From Rhodanobacter sp. (GTDB taxonomy: Bacteria > Pseudomonadota > Gammaproteobacteria > Xanthomonadales > Rhodanobacteraceae), in the NCBI GenBank assembly GCA_004298045.1, contig SCRM01000017.1, positions 87,821-151,820 of the forward strand: 64,000 nt of DNA. Reading direction: 5' to 3'. The notes beneath the pieces were generated by a model that did not search any database, was not told the origin of the DNA, and was given only the letters and a program-made list of their open reading frames with translations. The position numbers and the translations under genes are program-made. Numbering within the stretch: position 1 is the first letter of the stretch; the number at the start of each line of letters is the position of its first letter. This document shows, in pieces, positions 1 to 9,700 of the stretch.

Positions 1-42
1 AACATGGATGGCTTGCCGCAAGCGGCGCGGCTGGCTGACGGC

Positions 43-60
43 GACGGCAGACTTGCCGTC
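43..60 (-). terminator. small hairpin at the hemP stop codon
   Basis: Arms GACGGCA and TGCCGTC pair perfectly (7 bp, 4-nt loop). The right arm enters the stop codon of the HemP-like gene, which is read leftwards into the hairpin. No T-run follows on the minus strand, so termination is only a guess. Confidence 0.3.
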
Positions 61-283
61 ATTTGGTGAGGATCAATTTGTCGTTGCGGGTCAGCCGCAG
101 GTGGTAGTCGCTGCCGCGGTGGCGGATCACCAGTTCGCGGCGGCCGTCGAGCAAGACTCGGCTGTTTATGCAGTGAACCGCGGACGCCACCAGCGCACGC
201 GCGACAAGCGGCACCCCGCACGCGGGGCAGTCAACGGTTTCGGGATGCGCGGCGATCGCATCGGCAAACGGGGTAGCGGGCAT
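59..283 (-). CDS. hemP: HemP-like hemin uptake family protein
   Basis: A 74-residue protein whose C-terminal half fits the HemP family: an RVLLDG segment, then an IRHRGSDYHLRLTRNDKLILTK-type ending (about residues 53-74). In this family the conserved end is an SR-LL-G block, I-H-G-Y-LR-T and a final KLILTK. HemP is a small protein found with haem-uptake genes; its biochemical role is unclear. The N-terminal half is longer than usual and has a single CPAC motif (near residue 20). ATG at 283 is chosen because GGAG lies 6 nt upstream; a GTG 12 nt earlier is also open. No haem receptor gene is adjacent in the window. A Fur-box promoter lies just upstream, which supports iron regulation. Confidence 0.75.
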   Translation of the reverse strand: MPATPFADAIAAHPETVDCPACGVPLVARALVASAVHCINSRVLLDGRRELVIRHRGSDYHLRLTRNDKLILTK

Positions 284-315
284 GGAAAACTCCACGAAGG
301 GGTTCGACCATACGG

Positions 316-343
316 ATAGTAACGATTCTCATTTGCGCGTCAA
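316..343 (-). promoter_or_regulatory. promoter with overlapping Fur box upstream of hemP
   Basis: On the minus strand TTGACG (338-343), a 16-nt spacer and TACTAT (316-321) make a plausible sigma-70 promoter. TGAGAATCGTTACTA (317-331) matches the 7-1-7 Fur consensus TGATAAT-N-ATTATCA at 11 of 14 positions and covers the spacer and -10. Fur bound there would block RNA polymerase when iron is plentiful. Inferred from sequence only. Confidence 0.6.
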
Positions 344-375
344 CCCGGCGGCCCGCCAGACGCCGCACCCGCGCT

Positions 376-885
376 TCAACCCTGAAGGCTGCGCCAGGCC
401 ACCAGTACCAACGCAGCGAAAACCCCGGCCACGACGTCGTCCGCCATCACGCCAAGCCCGCCGTGCAGCCGGCGGTCGAACCAGCGGATCGGCCACGGTT
501 TCCACACGTCGAACAGGCGAAACAGCACGAACCCGACTGGCACGTACCACCACGACGCGGCGAGCGCCGGCAACAACGCGATCCACTGCCCGACGAACTC
601 GTCCCACACCAGCGCCCGGTGGTCATCAACGCCGAGTGCCTTGCTGGCGGTGCTGCATGCCCACACGCCAAGCGCGAATGCCAGCACGATGACCCCGAGA
701 TTCACTGCCAGCGACGCCTCGCGCAGGGCCAGCCACGGCAGGATCGCTGCCAGCGAGCCGCACGTGCCCTGCGCCACCGGCGCCAGGCCGGAACCGAACC
801 CGCACGCGATCCAGCCGGCTGGCGATGCCAGCAGCGCGTGGCGTTGCGCAGCGCTAAGGGTCTTGCGCTCGGACGCCACGCTCAT
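376..885 (-). CDS. pgpA: phosphatidylglycerophosphatase A
   Basis: A 169-residue inner-membrane enzyme that dephosphorylates phosphatidylglycerol phosphate to phosphatidylglycerol. Family signs are the GFGSGLAPVAQGTCGS segment near the N terminus, the acidic VWDEFVGQWI motif mid-protein, the FRLFDVWKPWPI segment, and LGVMADDVVAGV near the end, with four hydrophobic stretches between them. The ATG at 883-885 overlaps the thiL stop by 4 nt (ATGA), so the two are translationally coupled. It is the last gene of the ribH-nusB-acetyltransferase-thiL-pgpA run. Length matches the usual 160-170 residues. Confidence 0.93.
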   Translation of the reverse strand: MSVASERKTLSAAQRHALLASPAGWIACGFGSGLAPVAQGTCGSLAAILPWLALREASLAVNLGVIVLAFALGVWACSTASKALGVDDHRALVWDEFVGQWIALLPALAASWWYVPVGFVLFRLFDVWKPWPIRWFDRRLHGGLGVMADDVVAGVFAALVLVAWRSLQG

Positions 886-1844
886 GGCGAGAAGTGATCC
901 CAGCCGCGGTGCGCCGGAGCGATCCATGCACCATCTGGCATCTGCACGCGCACGCTGCTGCCGCTCACGATGCGACCGATCACGGTGGCCGGCGTGCCGC
1001 TTGTTGCAAGCGCCGCCACCGCGTCGTCGACCTTGCCCGGCGGCACCGTGAAGCACAGCTCGTAGTCATCGCCGCCCGCCAGCGCGAAATCGCGTGCGGC
1101 GTCCAGCGCAAACGCCTGCCGCAGCGCCGGCGACAACGGCAGCCTGGCCGCCTCGATCTCGGCGCCCACCTGGCTGCGGTCGCAGATGTGGCCCAAGTCG
1201 GCCAGCAGGCCATCGGAGACGTCGAGGCACGCGCTGGCCAAGCCGCGCAATGCCAGCCCCGCAGCCAGCCGCGGCGTCGGCCGATTGAGCCGCGCCACCA
1301 ACGCCGCGCGCAGCGGCGGCGCCACGACCACCCTGGTTTGCACGCAGCGCAGGCCCGCCGCCGCATCGCCCAGCGTGCCGGTAACCATCACTACGTCGTC
1401 GACCCGTGCACCGGCGCGCGTGAGCGCCATGCCGGGCGGCACGAAGCCATGCACTGCCACGCTGAGCGCAAGCGGCCCGCGCGTGGTATCGCCGCCGACC
1501 AGCGCCACGCGATGTGGCGCGGCGAGGGCCAGGAAGCCCTCGGCCAGGCCGTCGACGAACGCCGCATCCGGCTGCGGCAGGGTCAGCGCCAACAGCGCCC
1601 ACGCCGGCTCGGCGCCCATCGCGGCCAGGTCGGAAAGATTCACTGCCAGCGCCTTCCAGCCAATGTCGGCGGCCGCGGTGTCCAGCGGAAAATGCACACC
1701 CGCCACCAACGTGTCGATCGCCGCCACCAGTGCCTGCCCCGGCGGTACCTCGAGCACGGCGGCATCGTCACCAATGCCGAGCAGTACATCGGTGCGCGCC
1801 AGCGCGGTGCGCCGCCGGATCGCATCGATCAAGGCGAACTCCAT
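882..1844 (-). CDS. thiL: thiamine-monophosphate kinase
   Basis: A 320-residue cytosolic kinase that phosphorylates thiamine monophosphate to thiamine diphosphate. It starts MEFALIDAIRRR and has the metal and nucleotide motif GIGDDAAV at 23-30, then AIDTLVAGVHFP and KALAVNLSDLAAMGAEP, which are typical of the PurM/ThiL fold, and DVSDGLLADLGHI further on. ATG at 1844 overlaps the stop of the upstream acetyltransferase by one base (TGATG). Its position after nusB and before pgpA is the common gammaproteobacterial order. Confidence 0.96.
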   Translation of the reverse strand: MEFALIDAIRRRTALARTDVLLGIGDDAAVLEVPPGQALVAAIDTLVAGVHFPLDTAAADIGWKALAVNLSDLAAMGAEPAWALLALTLPQPDAAFVDGLAEGFLALAAPHRVALVGGDTTRGPLALSVAVHGFVPPGMALTRAGARVDDVVMVTGTLGDAAAGLRCVQTRVVVAPPLRAALVARLNRPTPRLAAGLALRGLASACLDVSDGLLADLGHICDRSQVGAEIEAARLPLSPALRQAFALDAARDFALAGGDDYELCFTVPPGKVDDAVAALATSGTPATVIGRIVSGSSVRVQMPDGAWIAPAHRGWDHFSP

Positions 1845-2383
1845 CAGCCCTCCCCGCGCGCGTAGACCAGCGCCGGCGCATCGAGATACGTCGTGCTGCG
1901 CCACCGTCGAAAGCCGGTTTTTTCCGCCACGTGGATCGAGGCCTGGTTGGCTGGCGAGATGACGGCGACGATCCGGCGTCCGGGCTGGTTGCCGCCCGCC
2001 CAGGCCAAGGCAGCGTTCACCGCCTCGGTGGCATAGCCCTTGCCCCGCATCGCCGGCGCCAGCACCCAACCGGCTTCCAGCATGCCGCTGAGCGACGGCT
2101 CGATCGCCCGCGCAAAATCGCCAAAGCCGACATCGCCGACATAGCATCCGCCGGCGCGCTCCTCCACTGCCCAATAGCCGTAGCCCAGCAGCGCCCACAG
2201 GCCGCGGTACTGCAGCAGGCGGCGCCAGTTTTCCTCGCGGCTGAACACGCGCCCCCCAATGTGACGCACGGTGTCGGGCGCACTCCACATGGCGTCGGCG
2301 GCCGGCAGGTCCTCCGGGATGTGCGCGCGCAGGCGCAGGCGCGCGGTTTCCAGCAGCGGCACCGGCGCGCCAGGCGCGGACAT
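1844..2383 (-). CDS. GNAT-family N-acetyltransferase (RimJ/RimL type)
   Basis: A 179-residue acetyltransferase. It opens with LLETARLRLRAHIPEDLPA, the usual start of RimJ/RimL-like GNATs, and has the acetyl-CoA pyrophosphate-binding motif around MRGKGYATEAV (112-122). NQASIHVAEKTGF near the end is the typical last GNAT motif. The substrate cannot be told from sequence; family members acetylate protein N termini or small molecules. It sits inside the nusB-thiL operon with 1-nt overlaps at both ends (stop at 1844, start at 2383), so it is cotranscribed with both. I know the order nusB-thiL from other genomes, so this gene looks like an insertion into the operon that is now well integrated. Confidence 0.85.
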   Translation of the reverse strand: MSAPGAPVPLLETARLRLRAHIPEDLPAADAMWSAPDTVRHIGGRVFSREENWRRLLQYRGLWALLGYGYWAVEERAGGCYVGDVGFGDFARAIEPSLSGMLEAGWVLAPAMRGKGYATEAVNAALAWAGGNQPGRRIVAVISPANQASIHVAEKTGFRRWRSTTYLDAPALVYARGEG

Positions 2384-2829
2384 CAGCCGCGCTTCTCGGC
2401 CGTGCGCAGTTCGCCGGCGAGCTGGTCCAGCACGCCGTTCACGTAGGTGTGGCCGTGATCGGCGCCAAACCGCTTGGTCACCTCGATCGCCTCGTTGATG
2501 ACCACGCGGTACGGCACGTCGAGCCGGTATTTCAGTTCGTAGGCCGCCATGCGCAGCACCGCGCGCTCGATCGGATCCACCTCTTCGACCTCGCGATCCA
2601 GATGCGGGCGCAGCGCGACGTCCAGCTCGGCCACATGCGCGCCGACGCCGTGCAGCAGATCCTCGAAGTAGTCGAGGTCGGCCACTTCCATGTCCTGCTC
2701 GTGACGGAACTGCGCGATCACCGCCTCCACCGAGCTGCCGGACAGCTCCCACGCGTACAGCGCCTGCAGCGCTCGCCGGCGCGCCCGCGAGCGGGCTGCC
2801 AAGTCGATGCCTTCGGGGCGTACGTGCAT
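2383..2829 (-). CDS. nusB: transcription antitermination protein NusB
   Basis: A 148-residue RNA-binding protein that, with S10 (NusE), binds boxA RNA in the rRNA antitermination complex. It has the basic N-terminal ARSRARRRALQALYAWELSG motif, IERAVLRMAAYEL in the middle, and the NEAIEVTKRFG / YVNGVLDQLA ending typical of NusB. ATG at 2829 overlaps the ribH stop by one base, matching the widespread ribH-nusB coupling. Length is normal. Confidence 0.96.
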   Translation of the reverse strand: MHVRPEGIDLAARSRARRRALQALYAWELSGSSVEAVIAQFRHEQDMEVADLDYFEDLLHGVGAHVAELDVALRPHLDREVEEVDPIERAVLRMAAYELKYRLDVPYRVVINEAIEVTKRFGADHGHTYVNGVLDQLAGELRTAEKRG

Positions 2830-3290
2830 CACAGCTTGCCGTACAGGTTGACCATCTCGATCGCCGCCATCGCGGCATCGGCGCCCTTGTTGCCGGCCTT
2901 GGTGCCGGAGCGCTCGATCGCCTGCTCGATCGAATCGGTGGTGAGCACGCCAAAGGTCACCGGTACGCCGGACTCGATCGCCGCCTGCGCCAGGCCTTTC
3001 GCGCAGGCGCCGGCCACGTAGTCGAAATGCGGCGTGGCGCCGCGGATCACCGCGCCCAGCGCGATCACCGCCGCGTACTTGCCGGAGGCGGCGAGCTTGT
3101 TCGCCCCCAGCGCGATCTCCCACGCGCCCGGCACGCGCACCAGCTCGATCGCATCCTCCGCCACGCCGTGCCGGCGCAAGGTGTCGTACGCACCGGCCAC
3201 CAAGGACTCGACGACGAAGCCGTTGAAGCGCCCGGCAACGATGGCAAAGCGACCCTTTGGCGTGGCGAAATCGCCTTCGACGATATTCAT
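2829..3290 (-). CDS. ribH: 6,7-dimethyl-8-ribityllumazine synthase
   Basis: A 153-residue enzyme condensing ribitylaminouracil with dihydroxybutanone phosphate to give lumazine, the penultimate step of riboflavin synthesis. Family motifs include [15 protein letters not shown] (substrate pocket), [27 protein letters not shown] and [16 protein letters not shown]. The ATG at 3290 has AGGA about 12 nt upstream; an open frame runs 96 nt further back but is not family-like. It is the first gene of the operon; ribB, ribC and ribD are not in the window. Confidence 0.96.
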   Translation of the reverse strand: MNIVEGDFATPKGRFAIVAGRFNGFVVESLVAGAYDTLRRHGVAEDAIELVRVPGAWEIALGANKLAASGKYAAVIALGAVIRGATPHFDYVAGACAKGLAQAAIESGVPVTFGVLTTDSIEQAIERSGTKAGNKGADAAMAAIEMVNLYGKL

Positions 3291-3409
3291 GATGGTGACA
3301 TTCCTGAAAGACTTGGCCCGATGCGTCGGGCAAACCGGCATTTTACAGGCTTGGGGCGGTGGCCGCTTGCGGGCATCCTTGCCCACACCGCTGAAAATCT
3401 TCGAGCCGC

Positions 3410-4849
3410 TTACGCCGCCGTGCCGCCCACCGTCATCGCGTCGATCCTGAGCGTGGGCTGGCCCACGCCCACCGGCACGCTCTGGCCGTCCTTGCCGCAG
3501 ATGCCGACGCCGTCGTCGAGCTGCATGTCGTTGCCGATCATCGAGACACGGGTAAGGACGTCGGGGCCGGAGCCGATCAGGGTGGCGCCCTTCACCGGCG
3601 CGGTGATCCGGCCATCCTCGATGAGGTAGGCCTCGGACGCGGAGAACACGAACTTGCCGTTGGTGATGTCGACCTGGCCGCCACCGAAGTTCGGCGCGTA
3701 AAGGCCCTTCTTCACTGAGCGGATGATCTCCTCCGGCTCGCGCTCGCCGGCCAGCATGCAGGTGTTGGTCATGCGCGGCATCGGCAGCGCCGTGAAGGAC
3801 TCGCGGCGGCCGTTACCGGTAGGCGCCATGCCCATCAGACGCGCGTTGAGCTTGTCCTGCATGTAGCCCTTGAGGATGCCATCCTCGATCAGCACGGTGC
3901 AGTTCGTGGGCGTGCCTTCGTCGTCGATGTTGAGCGAGCCGCGCCGCCCCGGCAGCGTGCCGTCGTCCACCACGGTGACGCCCTTGGCCGCCACGCGCTG
4001 ACCGAGCCGGCCGGCAAAAGCAGAGCTGCCCTTGCGGTTGAAGTCGCCTTCGAGCCCGTGGCCGATCGCCTCGTGCAGCAGCACGCCGGGCCAGCCGGGG
4101 CCGAGCACCACCGGCATCTGCCCGGCCGGCGCATCGACTGCATCCAGATTGACCAGCGCCTGGCGCACGGCCTCGTCGGCAAACGCGAACGCGCGGCCGT
4201 TTTCGATCAGCTCGCGATAGCCATACCGCCCACCGCCCCCCGCATAGCCCTGCTCGCGCCGGCCATGCGCCTCGGCAATCACCTGCACGTTGAGCCGCAC
4301 CAGCGGGCGCACATCGGCAGCCAGCGTGCCGTCGGACGCCGCGATGAGCACGGTATCCAGCGTGGCGGCCAGGCTCACGATGACTTGCGTGATGCGCGGG
4401 TCGCGGGCGCGTGCATGCGCGTCGACCTCGCGCAGCAACGCGATCTTGTCGGCGTTCGGCAGGCTTTCCACCGGGTCGATCGCCGGGTACAGCGCGCGCC
4501 CGCTCGCCAGCGCCAGCGGCTTGCCGGCGCCGTGGCCGTCATGCGCAATCGCCCGCGCCGCCTTCGATGCCGCCAGAAGCTGCGGCAACACGATCTCGTC
4601 GGAATATGCAAAACCGGTCTTCTCGCCGCTGATCGCGCGCACGCCCACGCCCTGCTCAATCGCGTGGCTGCCATCCTTGACGATGCCCTCCTCCAGCGTC
4701 CACGACTCACTGCGCGAGTGCTGGAAATACAGGTCGGCGGCGTCGATCGACGGCCCCATGAGCTGGGCGAACACGCGATCCAGATCAGCCGTCGTCAATC
4801 CCCCCGGCACCAGCAGCCGGTCCTGCACCTGCGCAATGAGCTTGTCCAT
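3410..4849 (-). CDS. tldD: metalloprotease TldD
   Basis: A 479-residue subunit of the TldD/TldE protease, which unwinds and trims peptides such as microcin B17 and helps degrade CcdA. The active-site helix [11 protein letters not shown] begins at residue 259 (HExxxH zinc motif). Also present are GFAYSD near 80 and the conserved C-terminal [14 protein letters not shown] and [20 protein letters not shown] segments. ATG at 4849 is preferred to a TTG 18 nt upstream. The family order is rng-yhdP-tldD; here a cytochrome gene and a tldD fragment separate it from yhdP. The partner tldE (pmbA) is not in the window. Confidence 0.95.
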   Translation of the reverse strand: MDKLIAQVQDRLLVPGGLTTADLDRVFAQLMGPSIDAADLYFQHSRSESWTLEEGIVKDGSHAIEQGVGVRAISGEKTGFAYSDEIVLPQLLAASKAARAIAHDGHGAGKPLALASGRALYPAIDPVESLPNADKIALLREVDAHARARDPRITQVIVSLAATLDTVLIAASDGTLAADVRPLVRLNVQVIAEAHGRREQGYAGGGGRYGYRELIENGRAFAFADEAVRQALVNLDAVDAPAGQMPVVLGPGWPGVLLHEAIGHGLEGDFNRKGSSAFAGRLGQRVAAKGVTVVDDGTLPGRRGSLNIDDEGTPTNCTVLIEDGILKGYMQDKLNARLMGMAPTGNGRRESFTALPMPRMTNTCMLAGEREPEEIIRSVKKGLYAPNFGGGQVDITNGKFVFSASEAYLIEDGRITAPVKGATLIGSGPDVLTRVSMIGNDMQLDDGVGICGKDGQSVPVGVGQPTLRIDAMTVGGTAA

Positions 4850-4975
4850 CGAGTCTCGCCGATCCAATCCGGCCGCTATGGTGACATGCGGCGCCGGGGT
4901 CGGAGCGTGCTTTCGACGAGATCGGCGCCTGTCGGGGGATCGATCCTGATATTTTTTTCGATACGGATGCCGTGC

Positions 4976-6364
4976 TCAGATCGCCAGCCACACATAGCAG
5001 TAGAGCGTGTCGTTGTCCTTGGCGTTGCGACCGGCACCGTCGACGTCGTGTACCCGCCCGCTGAAGCGGTTGAAGTGGGTGTATTGCAGGCCCAGCCGCA
5101 GATTGGCCCACGGTTGCCCCCACGAGGTGGACTGGCCGAACGGGCTGTAGTTGAGCTCGATGCTTTCACCCTGCGTATTCGGCGAGCCGTCGTTGCCGTA
5201 AAGCGCAACATCCTTGCTGCCGTTGTAGACGAACGACGCCAAGGTCACACCGTAGGTATGGCGGTACCAGTAACTGCCCTTGAGGTTGAGCGACTGCAGG
5301 CTGTTGTGCAGGTGATCCGATCCACCGCTGCCATAGGTGGCGTCCAACCGCTGGCCCTCGTGGACGTACAACCCGTCGACGGTGATCGCATGGTCGCCAT
5401 TGACGTAGGTGTAGTTGGAATCCACTCCGAAGTCGCGGAACCGATCCGTTGGCCCGGGCAACGCCACCGCGTCACCGACCGCGTTGGTGCCGACCTGTCC
5501 GCGACGCATGTTCAGCATGAAGCCGCCGACCGAGAAGCTGCCGGTGGGCAGGTTCCACGTATAAGCCATGCGTGCATAGGGCGTAACCCCGCTCAAGCGG
5601 CCGTCGAAGCCGGCGTTGACGTGGCGCAGAAACGCCGGCGACAACGAGCGATAGCCGCCCAGCTCCATGTACCAGGCGCCATCCAGCTGCAGGTAGGCGC
5701 TGACACCGACCACCTGCGCGGCCAGCCCGCCCAGCAGCATTGGCTGGGCAGGTGCTTCGGGGGCCAGATCGGCCGACAGGTACGGGTACTTCCACGCCGG
5801 TGCGGTGTTGAACACGTCGCTGACGGTGGGGTTGTTGTTGAGCGAGATGCCCCAGATGCCGCTGTGGTTGCCGTGGCTGAACATGCGCGCATAGCGCCAG
5901 TCCATGTTGTCCCAGCCGAGCAGGCCGCCGTTCTCCGAGTAGGTGGCCTGCGCGAACACGCCGACGTGCTCGCTCAGTCGGCCGGCGAGGAACACCGACG
6001 CCTGCTGCAGCTCGGTGTTGTCGTTGGTGCCGAAGCCCTTGGCCGGCGCCTCGGTCTGCGCCTTTTGCGTGTGCGTGAACGATTCGACCAGCATTGCCGA
6101 GAGCGGCACGTCGGTCTGGTCGCCCACCTTCATGGTGTAGCCCATCAGCTTGAACTGGCGCCCGAACTGGGTGAGCTCCGGTCCAAAGCCGCCTACGTGA
6201 CAGGCCACACACGGCTGCCTCGTCTGTCGTGCATATGAAGGCACCGCCAGCACCATGCTGGGCACCCCCAGCAGCCCCGCGAGCACGATCAAGGCTATCC
6301 AGTATGGCGGGCGATGCATGGCAGCAGACCAACCCGGAATCAAACCATTCCAGCGAGTGTTCAT
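4976..6364 (-). CDS. outer-membrane porin-cytochrome c fusion (Cyc2-like architecture)
   Basis: A 462-residue exported protein with one c-type haem site followed by a beta-barrel-like region. Residues 1-40 form a signal peptide (hydrophobic 21-40, cleavage near VLA-VP). Residues 44-76 read YARQTRQP, CVACH (C52, C55, H56), then PELTQFGRQFKLMGY, a pattern I know from single-haem porin-cytochromes. The remaining ~380 residues are rich in alternating aromatic and polar strands, as in a 16-strand barrel. Cyc2, the outer-membrane iron oxidase, has this layout, but iron oxidation here is only an inference; other electron donors are possible. ATG at 6364 has GGAAG about 7 nt upstream; an ATG 6 nt earlier is also open. 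The gene splits yhdP from tldD and is flanked by a tldD remnant, which suggests acquisition. No cytochrome c maturation genes are nearby. Confidence 0.68.
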   Translation of the reverse strand: MNTRWNGLIPGWSAAMHRPPYWIALIVLAGLLGVPSMVLAVPSYARQTRQPCVACHVGGFGPELTQFGRQFKLMGYTMKVGDQTDVPLSAMLVESFTHTQKAQTEAPAKGFGTNDNTELQQASVFLAGRLSEHVGVFAQATYSENGGLLGWDNMDWRYARMFSHGNHSGIWGISLNNNPTVSDVFNTAPAWKYPYLSADLAPEAPAQPMLLGGLAAQVVGVSAYLQLDGAWYMELGGYRSLSPAFLRHVNAGFDGRLSGVTPYARMAYTWNLPTGSFSVGGFMLNMRRGQVGTNAVGDAVALPGPTDRFRDFGVDSNYTYVNGDHAITVDGLYVHEGQRLDATYGSGGSDHLHNSLQSLNLKGSYWYRHTYGVTLASFVYNGSKDVALYGNDGSPNTQGESIELNYSPFGQSTSWGQPWANLRLGLQYTHFNRFSGRVHDVDGAGRNAKDNDTLYCYVWLAI

Positions 6365-6422
6365 GTGCATGCTTCCTACGCGTCCAGCGTGGTGGCTGGG
6401 TACGGACGCAGTCTTGAACCAA

Positions 6423-6450
6423 CGGATACCCGTATATTGATTTCCGTCAA
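6423..6450 (-). promoter_or_regulatory. possible promoter of the porin-cytochrome gene
   Basis: TTGACG (6445-6450), a 16-nt spacer and TATCCG (6423-6428) on the minus strand fit a weak sigma-70 promoter about 60 nt before the start codon, in a locally AT-richer patch. The -35 is good (5 of 6) and the -10 poor (3 of 6). Confidence 0.3.
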
Positions 6451-6500
6451 CAGCCACCTGCCCGCCACCGACGCAAAGTGCCGCAGGCTGGCGCAGTGCC

Positions 6501-6643
6501 GATGAGGTAGGCCTCGGACGCGGAGAACACAAATTCGCCGTTGGTGATGTCGACCTGGCCGCTGCCGAAGTTGGGGGCGTACAGGCCCTTCTTCACCGAG
6601 CGGATGCTTTCCTCCGGCCCGCAAGCGCCAGGCAGCATGCAGG
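6501..6643 (-). pseudogene. remnant of a second tldD copy
   Basis: These 143 bp align without gaps to 3620-3762 inside tldD; by hand count 126 of 143 bases match (about 88%). The frame is intact across the fragment and encodes [24 protein letters not shown] sequence with most differences at silent sites. It has the same orientation as the real tldD and lies on the other side of the cytochrome gene. Divergence with frame kept suggests a piece of a related functional tldD brought in by recombination, not slow decay of a duplicate. An open frame of 104 codons (6447-6761) runs through it but is not otherwise family-like. The stretch 6644-6765 contains no gene I can support. Confidence 0.85.
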
Positions 6644-6765
6644 CAAAAAGGTGCCGGGGACAATTTGCACAATCTGCAAGATGGATTCCCCGGTCGCAAA
6701 CGGGCATCCCCTGAATTGCACCCCGGCGCCACACCCTATAGTCGGAAATGGCACCTCGCATTTCG

Positions 6766-9700
6766 CTAGGGCACCGACGAACTCGCCGCCGGTGCGTCGC
6801 TGCGCAGCGGCGTGGTGACCACCGGCGGACTCGGCGCAGTGGGCAGCAAGGGCGGACGCTGGCTGCTCCGGGCGGCCGGCAAGTTGTGTTTTTCCACCAG
6901 CGTCATCACCGGTTTGTCCCAGCTGCCGGTGACGTGGTAGCGGGCACTGATGGTTTTGTTGAGGCCTTTGCCGAGCAGGCCCTGCACCGCAAAGCCGGCG
7001 GCCGCACCGACTGGCCCGCCGACGACGGCGCCGAGCACCGGCAAGCTGTTGCCGAAGTGCGGCACCACCACCACCTGCTGGTCGTAGTCGCGCGCGCGCA
7101 GGCCGGTACGGCCGGTGATGCCGATCTGCGCTGCCGGGCCCTTGATGAGGAGGTTGCTGGTGGTGGCGCTGCCATCGGCAAGGTGGAAGTCGCCATCGAT
7201 GGAATCAAAGCCCAACCCCTTGCCGAACACGTCGCCAAAATCGAGCGTGAGCCGACGCGGCAACTCGGCCAGCGACACCAGGCCGAACAGGCGTCCCATG
7301 CCGGGGCCGACGTCGGGGATGTGGCCGTCGCTGACATGCACTGACAGCGTGCCGGTGGCGTTGGCCAGGCTGAATGACGACGGCGCGCCTGGCCAGCTGG
7401 CGTCGAGCTGGTCGCTGGTCTTGCCGCCGGTAACCAGACCGTTGTAGCCGAACGCGCCAAGCATCTTGCCCAGGTCGTCGGCGGCAAAGCCGATGCGCAT
7501 GCGGGTGTGGCTGTTGGTGGCCGTGCCGTTCCAGTCGCCGCTGCCGGTGAGCTGCACGCTCGGCGACAGCGCACGCAACTGGTCGATGTGCATGCCGCGC
7601 TCAGTCGGCCAGGTTTCCAGCCGCGCTTCGCCGAGCCTGGCGTCGCCGAAGGTAAGGTCGCCCACCCACAGGTGGAACGGCGGCAGCGCGGCCGGGTTCA
7701 CGCCGGTATCGGCCGGGTCGGGCTCGGGCTGGCTGACGGCGGCCTTGTCGGCGGTCGGGTTGCCCGGCCAGTACAGGCGCTTGAGGCGTGCAGTGATGCC
7801 GCGCTTGGCCAGCTCGTGCTCGGGCACACTGAACTGCCCGGCCATCGCCGCCCCCTCCACCGTCGCCACCAGGCTGTCGTTGCGCGGCGTCAGCTGCAGT
7901 GTCATCGGGCCGAGCGGGCGGCCAAACCATTGCGCTTGCGCGGTGCCGACATCCACGCTCTCCAACGCCGGGCCACCACCACCCGTGCCTCCGGCGGTGA
8001 ACGCCACGGCCTGTTGCACCCAACCGGTGACATCCAGCGTGGCGGCGTGGCCACGCACGCGCAGCCCCTGCGCCGGCAGCGTCGTCGGCATCTGCGCGCC
8101 AAATGCCAGCGTGCCGGCCAGCGGCTTGCCGGGTGCCGCCAGGCGCAGGAAACCACGCGCCACCTGGCCGAGCGATACCTTGAGGTCAGCCCCGTCGATG
8201 GGCAGGCTCAGGCTGACGTGCAACGGCAACTCGGCGGTGGCTGCCTTGGCCAGCGGCGCCGGGGCGTCCAGCGTGGTGCCGACCAAAGTGGAGTCGAGGC
8301 TGAGCGTTTGTGTCGGCGCGCCACCATCGGTTGGCCGCGTCAACCGGAATCCGATGTCGTACAGGCTGCGGCCGCTGCCCAGCGGGTTGAGCCAGTCGAG
8401 CGCGGGGTAGCCAAGGGTCAGATCGCTGAACCGGAAAGCGCCGCGCAAATCCACCGCCACCGGCACGTCCGCGTCGCCGGTGGCGCCGGCAATGGCGAGG
8501 TCGAGCACCGCCGGCTGGCCGTGGAAGCGGCCTTCGAGCGGACCGGCGTGAAAGCCCGTTCGATCGAACGTGGCCGGGCCGCTCAGCTGGTCGAGCTTCA
8601 GCGTCCAGTCCGGCTCGCTCACGTCGACGTGGTCGAGCTTGGCCTGGCCGGTAAGCACGGCGGTTTCCGGCATTCCCAGCGGCAGCGACAGGTGGAAGCC
8701 GAAACTGCCGGTACCGCCGAGTTTCAGCTTGGCGAGGGTTTTCGCCTGCTGGTTTGCGATTGGGCTCTTGCGCACGAAATCCAGCAGGTTGGCCGCGTTG
8801 CCGTGGCCGTCGACGTTCAAATCGAGCGTGGCGTCGGCAAAGTCGGGAAACAGCGCCACCGCCTGGTCGACCTTCACCCCCAGCGCCTGCCCACCGTCGG
8901 CCTCGACCAGCATGCCGCTGTTGATAAAATTGGCGATGGCATGCACGCCGGTCGCATCCGGCCAATCCGGCGCGTAATGAAGTTTCAGGTCGCTGATTTC
9001 CGCACGCGCTTCGAACCGGCCCTCGTGGTGGTGGAACGGCCAATCCTTGAGGTCGCCGCGCACAGCGACGTCGGCACCATCGATGCGCCCGCCGAGCAGC
9101 GCGTGATCGAGCCACGCGACGGTACCGGGCGACATCACGCTCACCGGCCAGAACAGCTTGGCGGCTTGCACATCGGCGTGGTTCACGCGGGCGTAGAGAT
9201 CGAGAAACGGCGGGCCGCCGGCGGCGTGCAGGCGCATCTCGCCACGCAGTTGTCCGCCATAGCCGGTGCCGGCGAAATCCAGTGGCGCCAGGCCGATATG
9301 CCAATCGCCGTCCGCCTGCCACGCAGCCACGGTGCCGGCGAGGTTCGCCAGCGCGAACGGGGTGCGAAACATCGGCCGCGCATCCACCGTGGCCGGCTGC
9401 GCCGGCAGGCTCAGCGACAGCGCCTCGCCGTCGCCGCGCAAGCTGCCGCGCAGGCCGCTGACGCCGGGGATGGCCGCCGAATGATCGATGCCGAGGCCGC
9501 TGAAATCGGCGCTGAGCCGGGTCAGGCCTGCCCCCTTGCTCCACGCGAGGTTGACCGTGTCGAGCCGGCCGCGCGGGTGGCCGCTGCCAACCCAGGCGAC
9601 GAGGGTCGGCGGCAGTTTGGGCAGCGCCCCGAGCCAAGGGACCAGCGGCGCAAGTTGCAGTTCTCTCGCCGCCGCTTCGATCCGCAGTTGCGGCGTGCCG

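Noticed and set aside
6644..6765. Possible remnant of a REP-associated transposase (GGTGCCGGGGACAATTT)
   Set aside because: Only a short suggestive string is seen, with no transposase motif or inverted ends.
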